Made by a program: the position numbers and the translations under genes. Below are positions 8,914 to 17,574 of a DNA stretch of 64,000 bases, one piece after another; positions within the stretch are counted from its first letter, which is position 1, and the number at the start of each line of letters is the position of its first letter. The notes below the pieces were generated by a model, which saw only the letters and a list, made by a program, of their open reading frames with translations, searched no databases and was not told where the DNA came from. Where the stretch lies: contig JAGNLW010000001.1 of NCBI GenBank assembly GCA_017999365.1, positions 318,239 to 382,238 on the forward strand, given 5' to 3'. The DNA is from Candidatus Aminicenantota bacterium (GTDB taxonomy: Bacteria > Acidobacteriota > Aminicenantia > Aminicenantales > Saccharicenantaceae).

Positions 8914-9729
8914 ATGATCAAAGACCTCGTCTCCATCGCCGGCTACGACCCCTCGGGCGGGGCCGGCGTCCTGCTCGACCTGGCCGTCTTCGAACGGCTG
9001 GGATACCGCGGCTCCGGCGTGCTGACCGCCGTCACGGCCCAGACCGCGGCCCGGGTGGCCCGCATCCATCCGCTCGCCCCGGCGGCCGTCGTCGGGCAGT
9101 TCGAGGGCCTGGCCGGGACGCGCCGGGTCGCGGGGATCAAGGTCGGCATGCTGGCCACGGCCGCCAACTTGGCCGCCGTGGCCGGCCTTCTGGCGAGGCG
9201 GAAGGACGTGCCCCGGGTCGTCGACCCGGTCCTGAGGGCGACCTCGGGCGCGGACCTGCTCCGGCGGCGGGCCTGGCCGCTCGTCCTCGACGCTTTCCGC
9301 GGCCGGATCGACCTCCTGACGCCGAACCTCGACGAGGCCGGGATCTTCACCGGCCGGCACCCGGAGGGCGTGACCGGGATGAAAGACGCGGCCCGGGCGA
9401 TCGGCCGGGCCGTCGGCGCCGCCTGCCTGGTCAAGGGAGGCCACCTCGAGGGACGCGCCGTCGACGTCCTCTGGGACGGACGGACGGCCGCGGTCTTCGA
9501 ACACCCGCGCCACGGGACCGCCGATGTCCACGGCACGGGCTGCTTCCTGTCCTCGGCCGTCGTCGCCTACCTGGCCGGCGGGCGTGGGCTCGAAGAGGCC
9601 TGCGTCCGCGCCATCGCGCTGACGGCCGTGGCCATCCGGGGTTCGCTGCCCGCCGAGGGCGGGCGCCGCGTCTTCGCGATCAGCCGGGACCGCCGCCGGG
9701 AGCGGCCTCTCCCCCCGTCGCGGCGCTAG
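8914..9729 (+). CDS. thiD: hydroxymethylpyrimidine/phosphomethylpyrimidine kinase
   Basis: 271 residues of ribokinase-like fold. SIAGYDPSGGAGVLLDL is the ThiD N-terminal substrate-binding signature. Later come MLATAANL, VVDPVLRATSG (ThiD VxDPVM-like), LLTPNLDEAGIFTG and the anion hole/catalytic HGTGCFLSSAVVAYLA with the catalytic aspartate region replaced by a His-Gly-Thr-Gly-Cys arrangement, as in ThiD. It phosphorylates HMP and HMP-phosphate in thiamine synthesis. No other thi gene is in the window. Its 3' end overlaps the convergent substrate-binding protein gene by 50 bases. Confidence 0.88.
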   Translation: MIKDLVSIAGYDPSGGAGVLLDLAVFERLGYRGSGVLTAVTAQTAARVARIHPLAPAAVVGQFEGLAGTRRVAGIKVGMLATAANLAAVAGLLARRKDVPRVVDPVLRATSGADLLRRRAWPLVLDAFRGRIDLLTPNLDEAGIFTGRHPEGVTGMKDAARAIGRAVGAACLVKGGHLEGRAVDVLWDGRTAAVFEHPRHGTADVHGTGCFLSSAVVAYLAGGRGLEEACVRAIALTAVAIRGSLPAEGGRRVFAISRDRRRERPLPPSRR

Positions 9730-10720
9730 CGGAGCGCCCGGCCCGGTCGAGGACGGACTTCGGGAGAACGATCCCCTGCCGGGCCGCGGCCCCGGCGTCG
9801 ATGCGCAGCTCGACCGTGTCCATGGCCTGGATGGGGATGCGGCCCGGGCTCTCCCCCGCCATGACCCGGACCGCCAGACGCCCCGCCCTCCGGCCCAGCT
9901 CGGTGAAGTCGTAGCCGAGCGCGGCGCAGGCCCCGAAGTCGACGGAGCGCAGGAAACTGGCCACGAGCGGGACGGCGTTCTCGTCGGCGGCCCGGCCGAT
10001 GACGTCGAAGGCGCTGTTGAGCGTGTTGTCGGACATGGGGAAGAGCACGTCGATGCGGCCGTTGAGCAGGCGCTGGAGGGCGGCCGGGATCTCGTGCGGG
10101 GCCGTCACGGGGACGGCCGTCAGCTCGAAACCGTTCTCGGCCGCGGCCTGGCGGGCCAGGTCGAGGTAGTACTCCGAGTTGACCTCCGAGGAGGTCCAGA
10201 GCGAGCCGATGCGGCGGGCCCCGGGGAGGATCTCGCGGATGAGGGCCACGGTCTCGCGGATGGGCCCGGTCGAGACGACGCCGGTGACGCGCGCGAGGTG
10301 GTTCTCGGCCGAGGTCCCCGCGCCGACGAGGAAGGGCACGGCCACGGCGCCGAAAACGACGGGGGTCGACGGCGCGGCCAGGAGGATCGCCTGGAGGGCC
10401 TGCGTCGACAGGGGCATGACCAGGTCCGTCCCCGAGGCGGCGAGGTCGCGGGCGATGCGCTGGACCTCGGCCAGGTCGTTGTTGGCGATGCGGATGGAGA
10501 CGACGATGTCCCGGCCGTCGCGGAGCCCGGCCTCGGCGAAGGCCTGGAGGATGCCCCGGCGGACCTCGCTCCCGGTCGGCGAGTCGACGGACTGGAAGAT
10601 GGCGATGGCGTAGGGCCGGGGCTCGTCGGCCGGCGCGGGCGGCGCTTCGCGCCGGCAGCCCGGGGCCAGGACGGCCAGCGCGGCCGCGGCGGCCACGAAC
10701 CGGACGGCCCGGTCAGCCAC
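9680..10720 (-). CDS. ABC transporter substrate-binding lipoprotein (TrpX/pfam04392 type)
   Basis: 346 residues. The first ~25 are a lipoprotein signal peptide ending LAPGC. The mature part matches the ABC_sub_bind family: AIFQSVDSPTGSEVRRGI near the N-terminus, a VMPLSTQALQAIL segment, VVFGAVAVPF, and TGVVSTGPIRETVALIREILPGARRIG. These proteins bind tryptophan, other amino acids or related small molecules in the periplasm. No permease or ATPase lies nearby, so it is an orphan. The start overlaps the stop of the Thr/Ser dehydratase gene by 8 bases, implying translational coupling and perhaps a shared amino-acid substrate. Confidence 0.8.
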   Translation of the reverse strand: MADRAVRFVAAAAALAVLAPGCRREAPPAPADEPRPYAIAIFQSVDSPTGSEVRRGILQAFAEAGLRDGRDIVVSIRIANNDLAEVQRIARDLAASGTDLVMPLSTQALQAILLAAPSTPVVFGAVAVPFLVGAGTSAENHLARVTGVVSTGPIRETVALIREILPGARRIGSLWTSSEVNSEYYLDLARQAAAENGFELTAVPVTAPHEIPAALQRLLNGRIDVLFPMSDNTLNSAFDVIGRAADENAVPLVASFLRSVDFGACAALGYDFTELGRRAGRLAVRVMAGESPGRIPIQAMDTVELRIDAGAAARQGIVLPKSVLDRAGRSASAATGGEAAPGGGPG

Positions 10721-11693
10721 GGCCGGTCACCTCGCGGAATCGGGCCGCCGCGATGTTCCCGCCGCTGGCGACGGCCACGACGGTCCGGCCGGCCCACCGG
10801 GACGGCTCATGGAGGAGGGCGGCGAAGGGCAGGGCGCCGGCCCCCTCGACCGTCCGGCCGTGGCGCTCGTGGACGAGGGCCATGGCCCGGGGAACGAGGG
10901 CCTCGGGAACGACGGCGATGCCGTCGAGCAGGTCGCGGCAGAGGGGGAAGGTCAGGGAGCCGGGCTCGATGCCGCCGGCGACGGCGTCGGCGACGGTCGG
11001 GCGCTCCTCGATGTCGATCAGACGGCCGGCCGCGACGGAGGCGGCCATGAAGGCCGAGGTATCGGGCTCGACGCCGAAGACGCGGACGCCGGGACGGACG
11101 GCCTTGAGATACCCGGCGATGCCGGCGACGAGCCCTCCCCCGCCGAGGGGCACGAGGACGTCGTCGAAGCGGGCCAGGGCCTCGGCCAGCTCCAATCCCG
11201 TCGTCGCGGCGCCGAGGACGATGTCCGGGTCGTTGTAGGGCGAGACGAAGACGCGGCCCGCGCCGGCGGCGAATTCGCGGGCCAGGGCCTCAGCCCTGTC
11301 GCAGCTGGCCCCACGCACCTCGACGTCGACGCCCAGGGCCTCGATGCGCTCGCGCTTGACCGCGGCCACGGTCTCCGGCAGGAAGAGCTTCAGGCCGACA
11401 CCCTCGAGCTTCGCGGCGTGGCTGATGGCCAGGCCGTGGTTGCCCGTCGAGGCCGAGACGACGCCCCGGGCCCGCTCGCCGGGCGAGAGGGAACGGAGCT
11501 TGTTCAGGGCGCCCCGCAGCTTGAACGAGCCGGTGATCTGGTCGCATTCCCACTTGACGTGGATGTCGGCGCCGAAGTCCCGGCTCAGGGGCCCGGACCG
11601 CTCGAGGGGAGTGCGCCGGATGTCGGCCGCGATGCGGCGGTAGGCCTCGGGGACTCCCCTGAGGAAATCGATCGCGACGGGGGCCATATCCAT
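10713..11693 (-). CDS. PLP-dependent threonine/serine dehydratase-like enzyme
   Basis: About 326 residues of fold-type II PLP enzyme. Lys58 in ITGSFKLRGA is the Schiff-base lysine in the family's SFKxRGA motif; STGNHGLA is the substrate/carboxylate loop and PLGGGGLVAGIAG the phosphate-binding loop; ASGGN is near the C-terminus. It should deaminate threonine or serine to the 2-oxo acid, or act as a serine racemase-type enzyme. No C-terminal ACT domain is present, so allosteric control by isoleucine is unlikely and a catabolic role is favoured. Starts at 11711, 11693 and 11687 are possible; I take 11693, six bases after AAGG. Confidence 0.82.
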   Translation of the reverse strand: MDMAPVAIDFLRGVPEAYRRIAADIRRTPLERSGPLSRDFGADIHVKWECDQITGSFKLRGALNKLRSLSPGERARGVVSASTGNHGLAISHAAKLEGVGLKLFLPETVAAVKRERIEALGVDVEVRGASCDRAEALAREFAAGAGRVFVSPYNDPDIVLGAATTGLELAEALARFDDVLVPLGGGGLVAGIAGYLKAVRPGVRVFGVEPDTSAFMAASVAAGRLIDIEERPTVADAVAGGIEPGSLTFPLCRDLLDGIAVVPEALVPRAMALVHERHGRTVEGAGALPFAALLHEPSRWAGRTVVAVASGGNIAAARFREVTGRG

Positions 11694-11735
11694 TCGCCTT
11701 GGTTTTACCATATCTGTTTTTGATTTTCATCTCCC

Positions 11736-11750
11736 GTTCATCTGATGAAC
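11736..11750. promoter_or_regulatory. 15-bp palindrome in divergent intergenic region
   Basis: GTTCATCTGATGAAC has perfect 7-bp arms around one central base. It lies between the dehydratase gene (minus strand) and the DUF72 gene (plus strand), where an operator would be expected. No regulator is adjacent. Confidence 0.4.
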
Positions 11751-11755
11751 AGAAT

Positions 11756-11775
11756 AAATGGAAACGTCCCCATTT
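11756..11775. repeat. short AAATGG/CCATTT palindromic element
   Basis: AAATGG and CCATTT enclose an 8-base centre containing GTCCCC. The left flank AATAAATGG and the right part TCCCCATTTT recur in the element at 27315, so both look like copies of one dispersed REP-like family. Confidence 0.4.
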
Positions 11776-11829
11776 TCTCGGCGGGCTAACGGGCCCAGGG
11801 GGCGCCGATAGGGAGATGGGCCTCGCGGA

Positions 11830-11858
11830 TTGTGAAATGGCGGCGGCGGGCGTAGAAT
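11830..11858 (+). promoter_or_regulatory. promoter of the DUF72-lysA operon
   Basis: TTGTGA-17-TAGAAT. The -10 ends nine bases before the DUF72 ATG and there is no ribosome site, so the transcript would be leaderless or nearly so. Confidence 0.6.
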
Positions 11859-11867
11859 ATCCGCCGA

Positions 11868-12773
11868 ATGGCCAAGTACCACGTCGGGACGGCGGGTTGG
11901 AGCTACGAAGACTGGGAGGGCGTCGTCTATCCCGCGTCCAAGGGCCGCGGTTTCCACGCCCTGCCCTACCTGGCCCGCTACATCGACCTCGTCGAGGTCA
12001 ACAGCACCTTCTACCGCCCGGCCGATCCAGGCCTAGTCAGGTCGTGGCTGCGCCGGATCGAACCCTTCCCGGATCTCCTCCTGGCCCTCAAGCTCCACCA
12101 GGCCTTCACCCACGCCCGGTCCGGTTTCACGGCCAAGGACGTCGAGGCCTTCAGGGTCGCGGCCGACGTCCTCCACCTGCGGGGCCGGCTGGCCGCCCTT
12201 CTCGTCCAGTTCCCTTGGTCGTTCCGCAATACCCCGGAGAACGCCGGCTACCTGGCCCGGCTCCTGGCCGCCTTCGCCGGCTACCCCCTGGCCGTCGAGG
12301 TCCGGCACGCGAGCTGGGACACGCCGGCCTTATACGACGCCCTCCGAGGCGCCAAGGCCGCGTTCTGCAACATCGACCAGCCCCTCTTCGACGGCTCGAT
12401 CGCCCCTTCGGCCGTGGCCACCGACCCCGACATCGCCTACGTCCGCCTGCACGGGCGGAACCGGGCCGACTGGTTCCGCGAGGGGGCCGGCCGGGACGAC
12501 CGCTACAACTACCTCTACGCCGCCGACGAGCTCGAGGACTGGGTGACGCGCATCAAGGAGTTGGGGAAAAAGAGCGGCAAGGTCTACGTCGTCACGAACA
12601 ACCACTACCGCGGCCAGGCCATGGCCAACGCCCTCCAGATCCGCAACATGATCACCGGCGAGAAGGTCGACGTGCCCGAGCCGCTGCTGGACCGCTACCC
12701 CGTCCTGCGGGAGATCGTCCGGGCCATCAAGGCCGGCCAGAGGGACCTCTTCGACAAGGGAGACGAGACATGA
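11868..12773 (+). CDS. DUF72 family protein
   Basis: 301 residues. The N-terminus VGTAGWSYEDWEGVVYP is the DUF72 signature, followed by YLARYIDLVEVNSTFYRP, LALKLHQAFTH and VQFPWSF. The family folds as a TIM barrel; its enzymatic function is not established. The stop overlaps the lysA ATG (ATGA), so the two are co-translated. The start lacks a ribosome site and sits just after a strong promoter. Confidence 0.9.
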   Translation: MAKYHVGTAGWSYEDWEGVVYPASKGRGFHALPYLARYIDLVEVNSTFYRPADPGLVRSWLRRIEPFPDLLLALKLHQAFTHARSGFTAKDVEAFRVAADVLHLRGRLAALLVQFPWSFRNTPENAGYLARLLAAFAGYPLAVEVRHASWDTPALYDALRGAKAAFCNIDQPLFDGSIAPSAVATDPDIAYVRLHGRNRADWFREGAGRDDRYNYLYAADELEDWVTRIKELGKKSGKVYVVTNNHYRGQAMANALQIRNMITGEKVDVPEPLLDRYPVLREIVRAIKAGQRDLFDKGDET

Positions 12774-14011
12774 ATTGGTGGGAAACGGGATTCGTCGCCG
12801 TCGAGTCCAATCGCCTCAAGATCGCCGGCCGCGACGCGTCCGAGCTGGCCGCGCGCTACGGCACGCCTCTCTACGTCTACGGCAAGGACCGCATCCTCGA
12901 GCTCTACGCCCGGCTCGACGACGCCTTCGGCCGCCATACCGGCCGCGAAACCCGCATCTGCTACGCGATGAAGGCCAATCCCCACAAGGGCATCCTGCGC
13001 CTGCTCCGGGCCCGCGGGGCCTGGGTCGACGCCGTCTCCCCCTGCGAGGTCGAGACGGCCCTCAAGGCCGGCTTCCCGGCCGAGCGCATCCTCTATACGG
13101 GGACGAGCGTCAGCCGGACCGACCTGCGCTCTGTGTTCGCCATCGAGGGGCTGACCGTCAACATCGACGCCGCCGAGCAGCTCGCCGTCATGGGCGAGGT
13201 CAAGCGGGAATTCCCGGACCGGGCCATCCGCGTCTCCGTGCGTTGGAACCCGGGCGTCGGCCGGGGCTTCCACGCCAAGGCCATCACGGCCGGCAAGCGC
13301 TCCTCCGACGGCACGCCCATCAAGTTCGGGGTCGAAGCCGGCAAGGTCCTGCCGGTCTTCGCCAAGGCCCGCAAGATGGGCTTCAAACCTGTCGGCCTCC
13401 ACCAGCACCTCGGCTCCGGCTGGGTCCGTGAGGATTTTGGCATGGTCCGGATCGCCGTCGACCGCTTGGTCCGCAAGGCCCGCGAGGTCGAGAAGGCCGG
13501 CTTCCCGCTCGAGTTCCTCGATTTCGGCGGCGGTTTCGGTCCCCGCTATCTCAAGTCCCGGGACGTCTTCCCGGTCGAGGACTACATCGCCTACCTGACG
13601 AAGGCCGTGGACCGGGCCGGGCTGTCGGTCAGGGCCCTGGCCCTCGAGCCGGGGAAATTCCTCGTCGGCGACGCCGGCGTCCTGCTCCTCGGCGTCGAGT
13701 ACGTCAAGGAGAGCTACGGCAACATCTTCGCCTGCGTCGACGGCGGGACCTTCAACACGGTGCCGCGGCCGGCCATCTATCTCACGGCCCACCACGAGAT
13801 CGTCAACGCCGTCCGGGTCGACGGGACGCACAAGGCCCGGGTCACCGTGGCCGGGAACCTGTGCGAGACGGGCGACGTCTTCGGCCGGGAGCGGTCCATG
13901 CCGCTGCCCGAGAGCGGCGACGTCCTGGCCGTCCTGTGCGCCGGGGCCTATTGCCGGAGCATGGCCTCGAACTTCAACCTGAGGCAGATCCCCCGCGAGG
14001 TCCTCGTCTGA
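12770..14011 (+). CDS. lysA: diaminopimelate decarboxylase
   Basis: 413 residues from the ATG overlapping the DUF72 stop, with GGGAGACGAG upstream. Lys68 in CYAMKAN binds PLP. HQHLGSGW is the HxGS-like loop, FGGGFG the phosphate-binding glycine loop, and CETGDVFGRE contains the active-site Cys of the partner subunit. It decarboxylates meso-diaminopimelate to lysine, the last step of lysine synthesis. The motif set fits LysA better than the arginine/ornithine decarboxylases of the same fold. The 3' end overlaps the convergent epimerase gene by 38 bases. Confidence 0.88.
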   Translation: MNWWETGFVAVESNRLKIAGRDASELAARYGTPLYVYGKDRILELYARLDDAFGRHTGRETRICYAMKANPHKGILRLLRARGAWVDAVSPCEVETALKAGFPAERILYTGTSVSRTDLRSVFAIEGLTVNIDAAEQLAVMGEVKREFPDRAIRVSVRWNPGVGRGFHAKAITAGKRSSDGTPIKFGVEAGKVLPVFAKARKMGFKPVGLHQHLGSGWVREDFGMVRIAVDRLVRKAREVEKAGFPLEFLDFGGGFGPRYLKSRDVFPVEDYIAYLTKAVDRAGLSVRALALEPGKFLVGDAGVLLLGVEYVKESYGNIFACVDGGTFNTVPRPAIYLTAHHEIVNAVRVDGTHKARVTVAGNLCETGDVFGRERSMPLPESGDVLAVLCAGAYCRSMASNFNLRQIPREVLV

Positions 14012-14939
14012 CCAGGGCCGAAACGGCCGCGGCCGCGTCGGGATAACGGAAGGCGAAGCCGGCCTCCAGGAGCCGCGCGGGCCGCACGATCTGTCCCGTG
14101 AGCAGGGTCTCCCGGGCCTTTTCCCCGAACAGCGCCTTCAGGACGAAGCCCGGCACGGGCAGCCAACAGGGCCGGCCGAACGCCCGGCCGACCTCGCGGC
14201 AAAAATCCCTCTGACGGACGGGCCCCGGGGCCGTCAGGTTGAAGGTCCCGGCGAGGTCGCCGCGCTCGATGAGGAAGCGGACGGCCCGGACCTCGTCCTC
14301 GAGCGCTATCCAGGAGAAACCCTGCCGGCCGCGGCCCAGCGGGCCGCCCGCGAAGAAGCGGAAAGGCCGGACCAGCCGGGGCCAGATCCCACCGCCGTCA
14401 CCCAAGACCAAGCCCGAACGGACGACGACGCGCCTGACGCCCAGCGGCTCGACGGCCCGCGTGGACGCTTCCCAGTCCCGGACGACCCCGGCCAGGAAGC
14501 CGGTCCCGTACGGCGAGCCCTCGTCGAGCGGCTCGTCGCCGGACGGTCCGTAGGCTCCGACCGCGGAAGCCTGGACGACGACGCGGGGTTTCGTCGCGGC
14601 CGCCCGGACGGCCTCGACCATGGCCGCCCCGGCGTCGGTCCGGCTGCGGCGGATGCGGTCCTTCTTGGCCCGGGTCCAGCGGCCCGCGGCGAGGTTGTCC
14701 CCGGCCAGGTTGACGACGGCCAGGGCGCCGTCCGCGAGGGCCCCCCATCCGGACGCGGTCCGGCCGTCCCAGGCGGCCCAGGTGATCTCGCCGGGACGCG
14801 CGTCCCTCGAGCGCGCGACGGGACGGCGGGTCAGGCCGACGACCGCATGACCGGCGCCGGCGAGCTCCCGGGCCAGGGCCCGGCCGATGAAGCCCGAGGC
14901 GCCGGCGACGACGATACGGCCGCCCGCCACCCGGCTCAC
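13974..14939 (-). CDS. TIGR01777 family NAD(P)-dependent epimerase-like protein
   Basis: 321 residues. IVVAGASGFIGRALARELAGAGH is a Rossmann dinucleotide-binding start. LAGDNLAAGRWTRAKKDRIRRSR is the characteristic TIGR01777 (SDR39U1/YfcH) block; SAVGAYG replaces the usual SDR catalytic Ser/Tyr pair, and the C-terminal DUF1731-like tail (LLTGQIVRPARLLEAGFAFRYP) is complete. The reaction is unknown in the family. The start overlaps the peroxiredoxin stop by 4 bases (ATGA), so the two form an operon. Confidence 0.9.
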   Translation of the reverse strand: MSRVAGGRIVVAGASGFIGRALARELAGAGHAVVGLTRRPVARSRDARPGEITWAAWDGRTASGWGALADGALAVVNLAGDNLAAGRWTRAKKDRIRRSRTDAGAAMVEAVRAAATKPRVVVQASAVGAYGPSGDEPLDEGSPYGTGFLAGVVRDWEASTRAVEPLGVRRVVVRSGLVLGDGGGIWPRLVRPFRFFAGGPLGRGRQGFSWIALEDEVRAVRFLIERGDLAGTFNLTAPGPVRQRDFCREVGRAFGRPCWLPVPGFVLKALFGEKARETLLTGQIVRPARLLEAGFAFRYPDAAAAVSALVRRGPRGGSASG

Positions 14940-15403
14940 GCTTTGAGGAAAGCGACGATCTCGTCGCAGTCGGGCAGCTGCGGGATGTCGTAGAGCTTGA
15001 TGAGGACGATGCGGCCCCGCTCGTCGATGACGATGTTGGCCCGCTCGGAGAAGCCGTCGTCCTCGCGGAAGAGCCCCAGGACGTGGGCCACGGCGCCGTG
15101 CGGCCAGAAGTCGCAGAGCAGCCGCGTCTCCTTGATGCCCAGCTCCTTGGCCCAGGCGTGCTTGGCCGGGAACGAGTCAACGCTGACGCCGGCGGCCACG
15201 GTGTTGAGCCCGTCGAAAACGGCCTTGCGGCTCTCCAGGGCCTTCATCTGCTCGGCGCAGACCGGCGTCCAGGCCAGCGGATGGAACGACAGCAGGACCC
15301 GGCGCCCGGCGAATTCGGACAGCTTGAACTCGCGGTTGCGGTGGTCCTTGAGCGTGAAGTCCGGAGCGATGTCCCCTTCCCAGATCGTCCTTGTGTTTCC
15401 CAT
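14936..15403 (-). CDS. AhpC/TSA-family peroxiredoxin
   Basis: 155 residues from the ATG following GAGGGAGGGACC. The thioredoxin-fold start DIAPDFTLKDHRNREFKLSEFAG is typical; the peroxidatic Cys49 is in HPLAWTPVCAEQM, with the P-x-x-x-T-x-x-C pattern. A second Cys (~96, in LLCDFWPHG) could resolve the disulphide, but the position is not the classic one, so a 1-Cys or AhpE-like mechanism is possible. It reduces peroxides in the cytoplasm. The first gene of a two-gene operon with the TIGR01777 protein. Confidence 0.88.
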   Translation of the reverse strand: MGNTRTIWEGDIAPDFTLKDHRNREFKLSEFAGRRVLLSFHPLAWTPVCAEQMKALESRKAVFDGLNTVAAGVSVDSFPAKHAWAKELGIKETRLLCDFWPHGAVAHVLGLFREDDGFSERANIVIDERGRIVLIKLYDIPQLPDCDEIVAFLKA

Positions 15404-15449
15404 CGGTCCCTCCCTCGGGCCGGGCCGTTTCGGCCCCGCCGCTCGGGCC

Positions 15450-15478
15450 ATTATGGCACAGCGTCCGGGTCGAAACAA
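15450..15478 (-). promoter_or_regulatory. promoter of the peroxiredoxin operon
   Basis: On the minus strand TTGTTT-17-CATAAT with TGC before the -10 (extended). It lies about 47 bases before the peroxiredoxin ATG. Confidence 0.5.
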
Positions 15479-15539
15479 GACCGCGGCGGGGCCGCGGGGA
15501 CGCCGCCTGCCCGGTCTCGCCTCGCCGCCCCCCGTCCTG

Positions 15540-15545
15540 TATAAT
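15540..15545 (+). promoter_or_regulatory. -10 element of the 15569 operon
   Basis: A perfect TATAAT 23 bases upstream of the ATG; the surrounding DNA is GC-rich and no clear -35 is seen. Confidence 0.45.
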
Positions 15546-15568
15546 GCCTCAGATCGAAGGAGACGACC

Positions 15569-16288
15569 ATGCGCCTGAAAACCCTTATCGCGACGGGCCT
15601 GGCCGTCCTGGCCGCCGCGGCGATCGCCGCGGCCCAGGACCCCGCCGCCGCCGGCGAGACGGCCCGCCCCGAGCCGCTCTTCGTCCGCCTGACCTTCTAC
15701 CCGACGGCGAGCCTGTCCCGCTACGACTACAACAACGACCTCGACGTCTTCGAGGTCCGGGTCTACGCCGAGGTCCGCCGGCGTTCCCAGGAAGGCCCGC
15801 CGGCGGCCGACGCCCGCGTCACGGCCATGGGGCAGAAGCTCGACTTCCTCAAGGACCATTTCGAGAAGCGCGTCCTCGTCGAGCGGGACAAGCGGCCGGC
15901 CGAGCTCGACCTCGAGATCTCCGTCCCCGACCGCCCTGTCGTCCGGGAAAGGCATCCCCTGCCGGCCTGGCTGGCCCTAACCGCGCCGGCGCCGTCCATC
16001 CTGCCCGCGGGCGCCGACCTGGCTATCCGTTGGGCTTTCACCCGCTTCCCCTCGCCCGTCGACGTCCGGGCCTACGACTTCAAGACGGGCCGGGAGTTCT
16101 TCAGCCGCGACCATCTCGAGGGGACCGAGGCCGTCGTGCCGGCCGCCGAGGTCCCGGCCGGGACCATCGTCCGGATCTACGTCATCCAGTCCTGGCTCTA
16201 CAAGCGCTACCTCTCAGGACCGGACTATGCCCGGGGCTCGGAGATCAACGTCATCCCCTGGTCCCAGGTCTTCGTGAGGACGAAATGA
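15569..16288 (+). CDS. secreted protein of unknown function
   Basis: 239 residues with a clear signal peptide (MRLKTLIATGLAVLAAAAIAAAQ). GAAGGAGA precedes the ATG. The mature protein is mixed beta-rich, with LFVRLTFYPTASLSRYDYNNDLDVFEVRVYAEVRRR near the start. I do not recognise the family. Its stop overlaps the ATG of the beta-barrel gene (ATGA), so the two probably act together at the cell envelope, for example as a periplasmic partner of the barrel. Confidence 0.75.
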   Translation: MRLKTLIATGLAVLAAAAIAAAQDPAAAGETARPEPLFVRLTFYPTASLSRYDYNNDLDVFEVRVYAEVRRRSQEGPPAADARVTAMGQKLDFLKDHFEKRVLVERDKRPAELDLEISVPDRPVVRERHPLPAWLALTAPAPSILPAGADLAIRWAFTRFPSPVDVRAYDFKTGREFFSRDHLEGTEAVVPAAEVPAGTIVRIYVIQSWLYKRYLSGPDYARGSEINVIPWSQVFVRTK

Positions 16289-17556
16289 GGCGCCCGGCCG
16301 TCCTCGCCGCCGTCCTGCTGGCCGGTCTCCTCTCGCCCTTGGCCGCCCGGGCCCAGATCGTCCCCCCGGACGAGCTGCGCAGCGTCGCCCCCAACGTCTA
16401 CCTCGACTGCGAGCGGCGGACCTGCGACTTCGAGTACATCAAGACCGAGATCACCTTCGTCAACTACGTCCTCGACCGCCAGAGCGCCGACGTCCAGATC
16501 ATCGTCACCCGCCAGCAGACGGGCGGCGGCGGGGCCGAGTACACCCTGGCCTTCATGGGCCTGAAGCGCAACGCGGGCAAGGACGCCACGCTGAAGTATT
16601 TCTCGAAGCCGACGGACACCGAGGACCAGTTCCGCAAGGGCCTGGTCAACGTCCTCAAGCAGGGGCTCATCCCCTACGTCTACGACACGCCCCTGGCCGA
16701 GTTCATCTCCATCAGCTACGCCCAGAAAAAGGACTACCGGCCGACCCCCAAGTCGGACCCCTGGCACTACTGGGTGTTCGGCGTCGGCGTCCGCGGCGGC
16801 GGCGAGTTCGAGGACCAGGCCCAGCGCTACAGCTATCAGGTCAACCTCTCGGCCAACCGGACCACGGAGGCCATGAAGTTCCGGCTCTACGCCGGGACCA
16901 ACTTCAACCACCGCCGCTACGAGATCCCCGACGAGGAGCCCATCATCAGCGACTCCAAGCGCAAGAACGCCTCGCTCTCGGTCTTCAAGTCCATCGACGG
17001 CCATTGGTCGTGGGGAGGCGGGACCAGTCTCTACTCCTCGACCTACGACAACGCCCGGCTCTACGCCTCGTTCGGGCCGAGCGTCGAGTACAACATCTTC
17101 CCCTACGCCGAGGCCACCCGGCGCGAGCTGCGCCTGCAGTACCGGGTCAGCTTCACGATGCGCGATTATTACGAGCTGACCATCTACGGCAAGGAAAAAG
17201 AGAACCTCTTCAGCCAGGCCCTGCAGATCGTCCTCGAGATCAAGGAGCCGTGGGGCTCCATCGGCGCCTCGGTCCAGGGCTCGACCTTCGTCCCCGACCT
17301 CAAGTACAACAACCTCCGGGCCGACCTCGGGGTGTACATCAACCTGTTCCGGGGTTTCTCGTTCAACGTCGGCGGCCGCTACAGCCGCATCCGCGACCAG
17401 CTGTCGCTGCCCGGCCGCGAGTATTCGCCGGAGGAGATCCTCCTCGAGCTCAAGCGCCTGGCCACGGGCTACGACCTGAGCTTCGAGATCGGCGTCAATT
17501 ACCGCTTCGGCTCGATCTACAGCAACGTCGTCAATCCGCGCTTCGGCAACGTCTGA
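16285..17556 (+). CDS. probable outer-membrane beta-barrel protein
   Basis: 423 residues with signal peptide MRRPAVLAAVLLAGLLSPLAARAQ. Residues ~25-150 are a soluble N-terminal domain with a Cys pair (LDCERRTCDFEYI). From ~165 onward, short alternating strands with aromatic girdles repeat (FRLYAGTNFNHRRYE, GGGTSLYSSTYDNARLY, RRELRLQYRVSFTMRDYYEL, NVGGRYSRIRDQ, FEIGVNYRFGS), as in DUF481-like porin barrels. This implies an outer membrane. Translationally coupled to the secreted protein upstream. The cargo or role is unknown. Confidence 0.7.
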   Translation: MRRPAVLAAVLLAGLLSPLAARAQIVPPDELRSVAPNVYLDCERRTCDFEYIKTEITFVNYVLDRQSADVQIIVTRQQTGGGGAEYTLAFMGLKRNAGKDATLKYFSKPTDTEDQFRKGLVNVLKQGLIPYVYDTPLAEFISISYAQKKDYRPTPKSDPWHYWVFGVGVRGGGEFEDQAQRYSYQVNLSANRTTEAMKFRLYAGTNFNHRRYEIPDEEPIISDSKRKNASLSVFKSIDGHWSWGGGTSLYSSTYDNARLYASFGPSVEYNIFPYAEATRRELRLQYRVSFTMRDYYELTIYGKEKENLFSQALQIVLEIKEPWGSIGASVQGSTFVPDLKYNNLRADLGVYINLFRGFSFNVGGRYSRIRDQLSLPGREYSPEEILLELKRLATGYDLSFEIGVNYRFGSIYSNVVNPRFGNV

Positions 17557-17574
17557 GCCCGGGCTCCGGCGGGC

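Noticed and set aside
11699..12769. A fusion of LysA with a long upstream frame
   Set aside because: The upstream part is an out-of-frame shadow of the DUF72 gene; the ATGA overlap marks the true lysA start.
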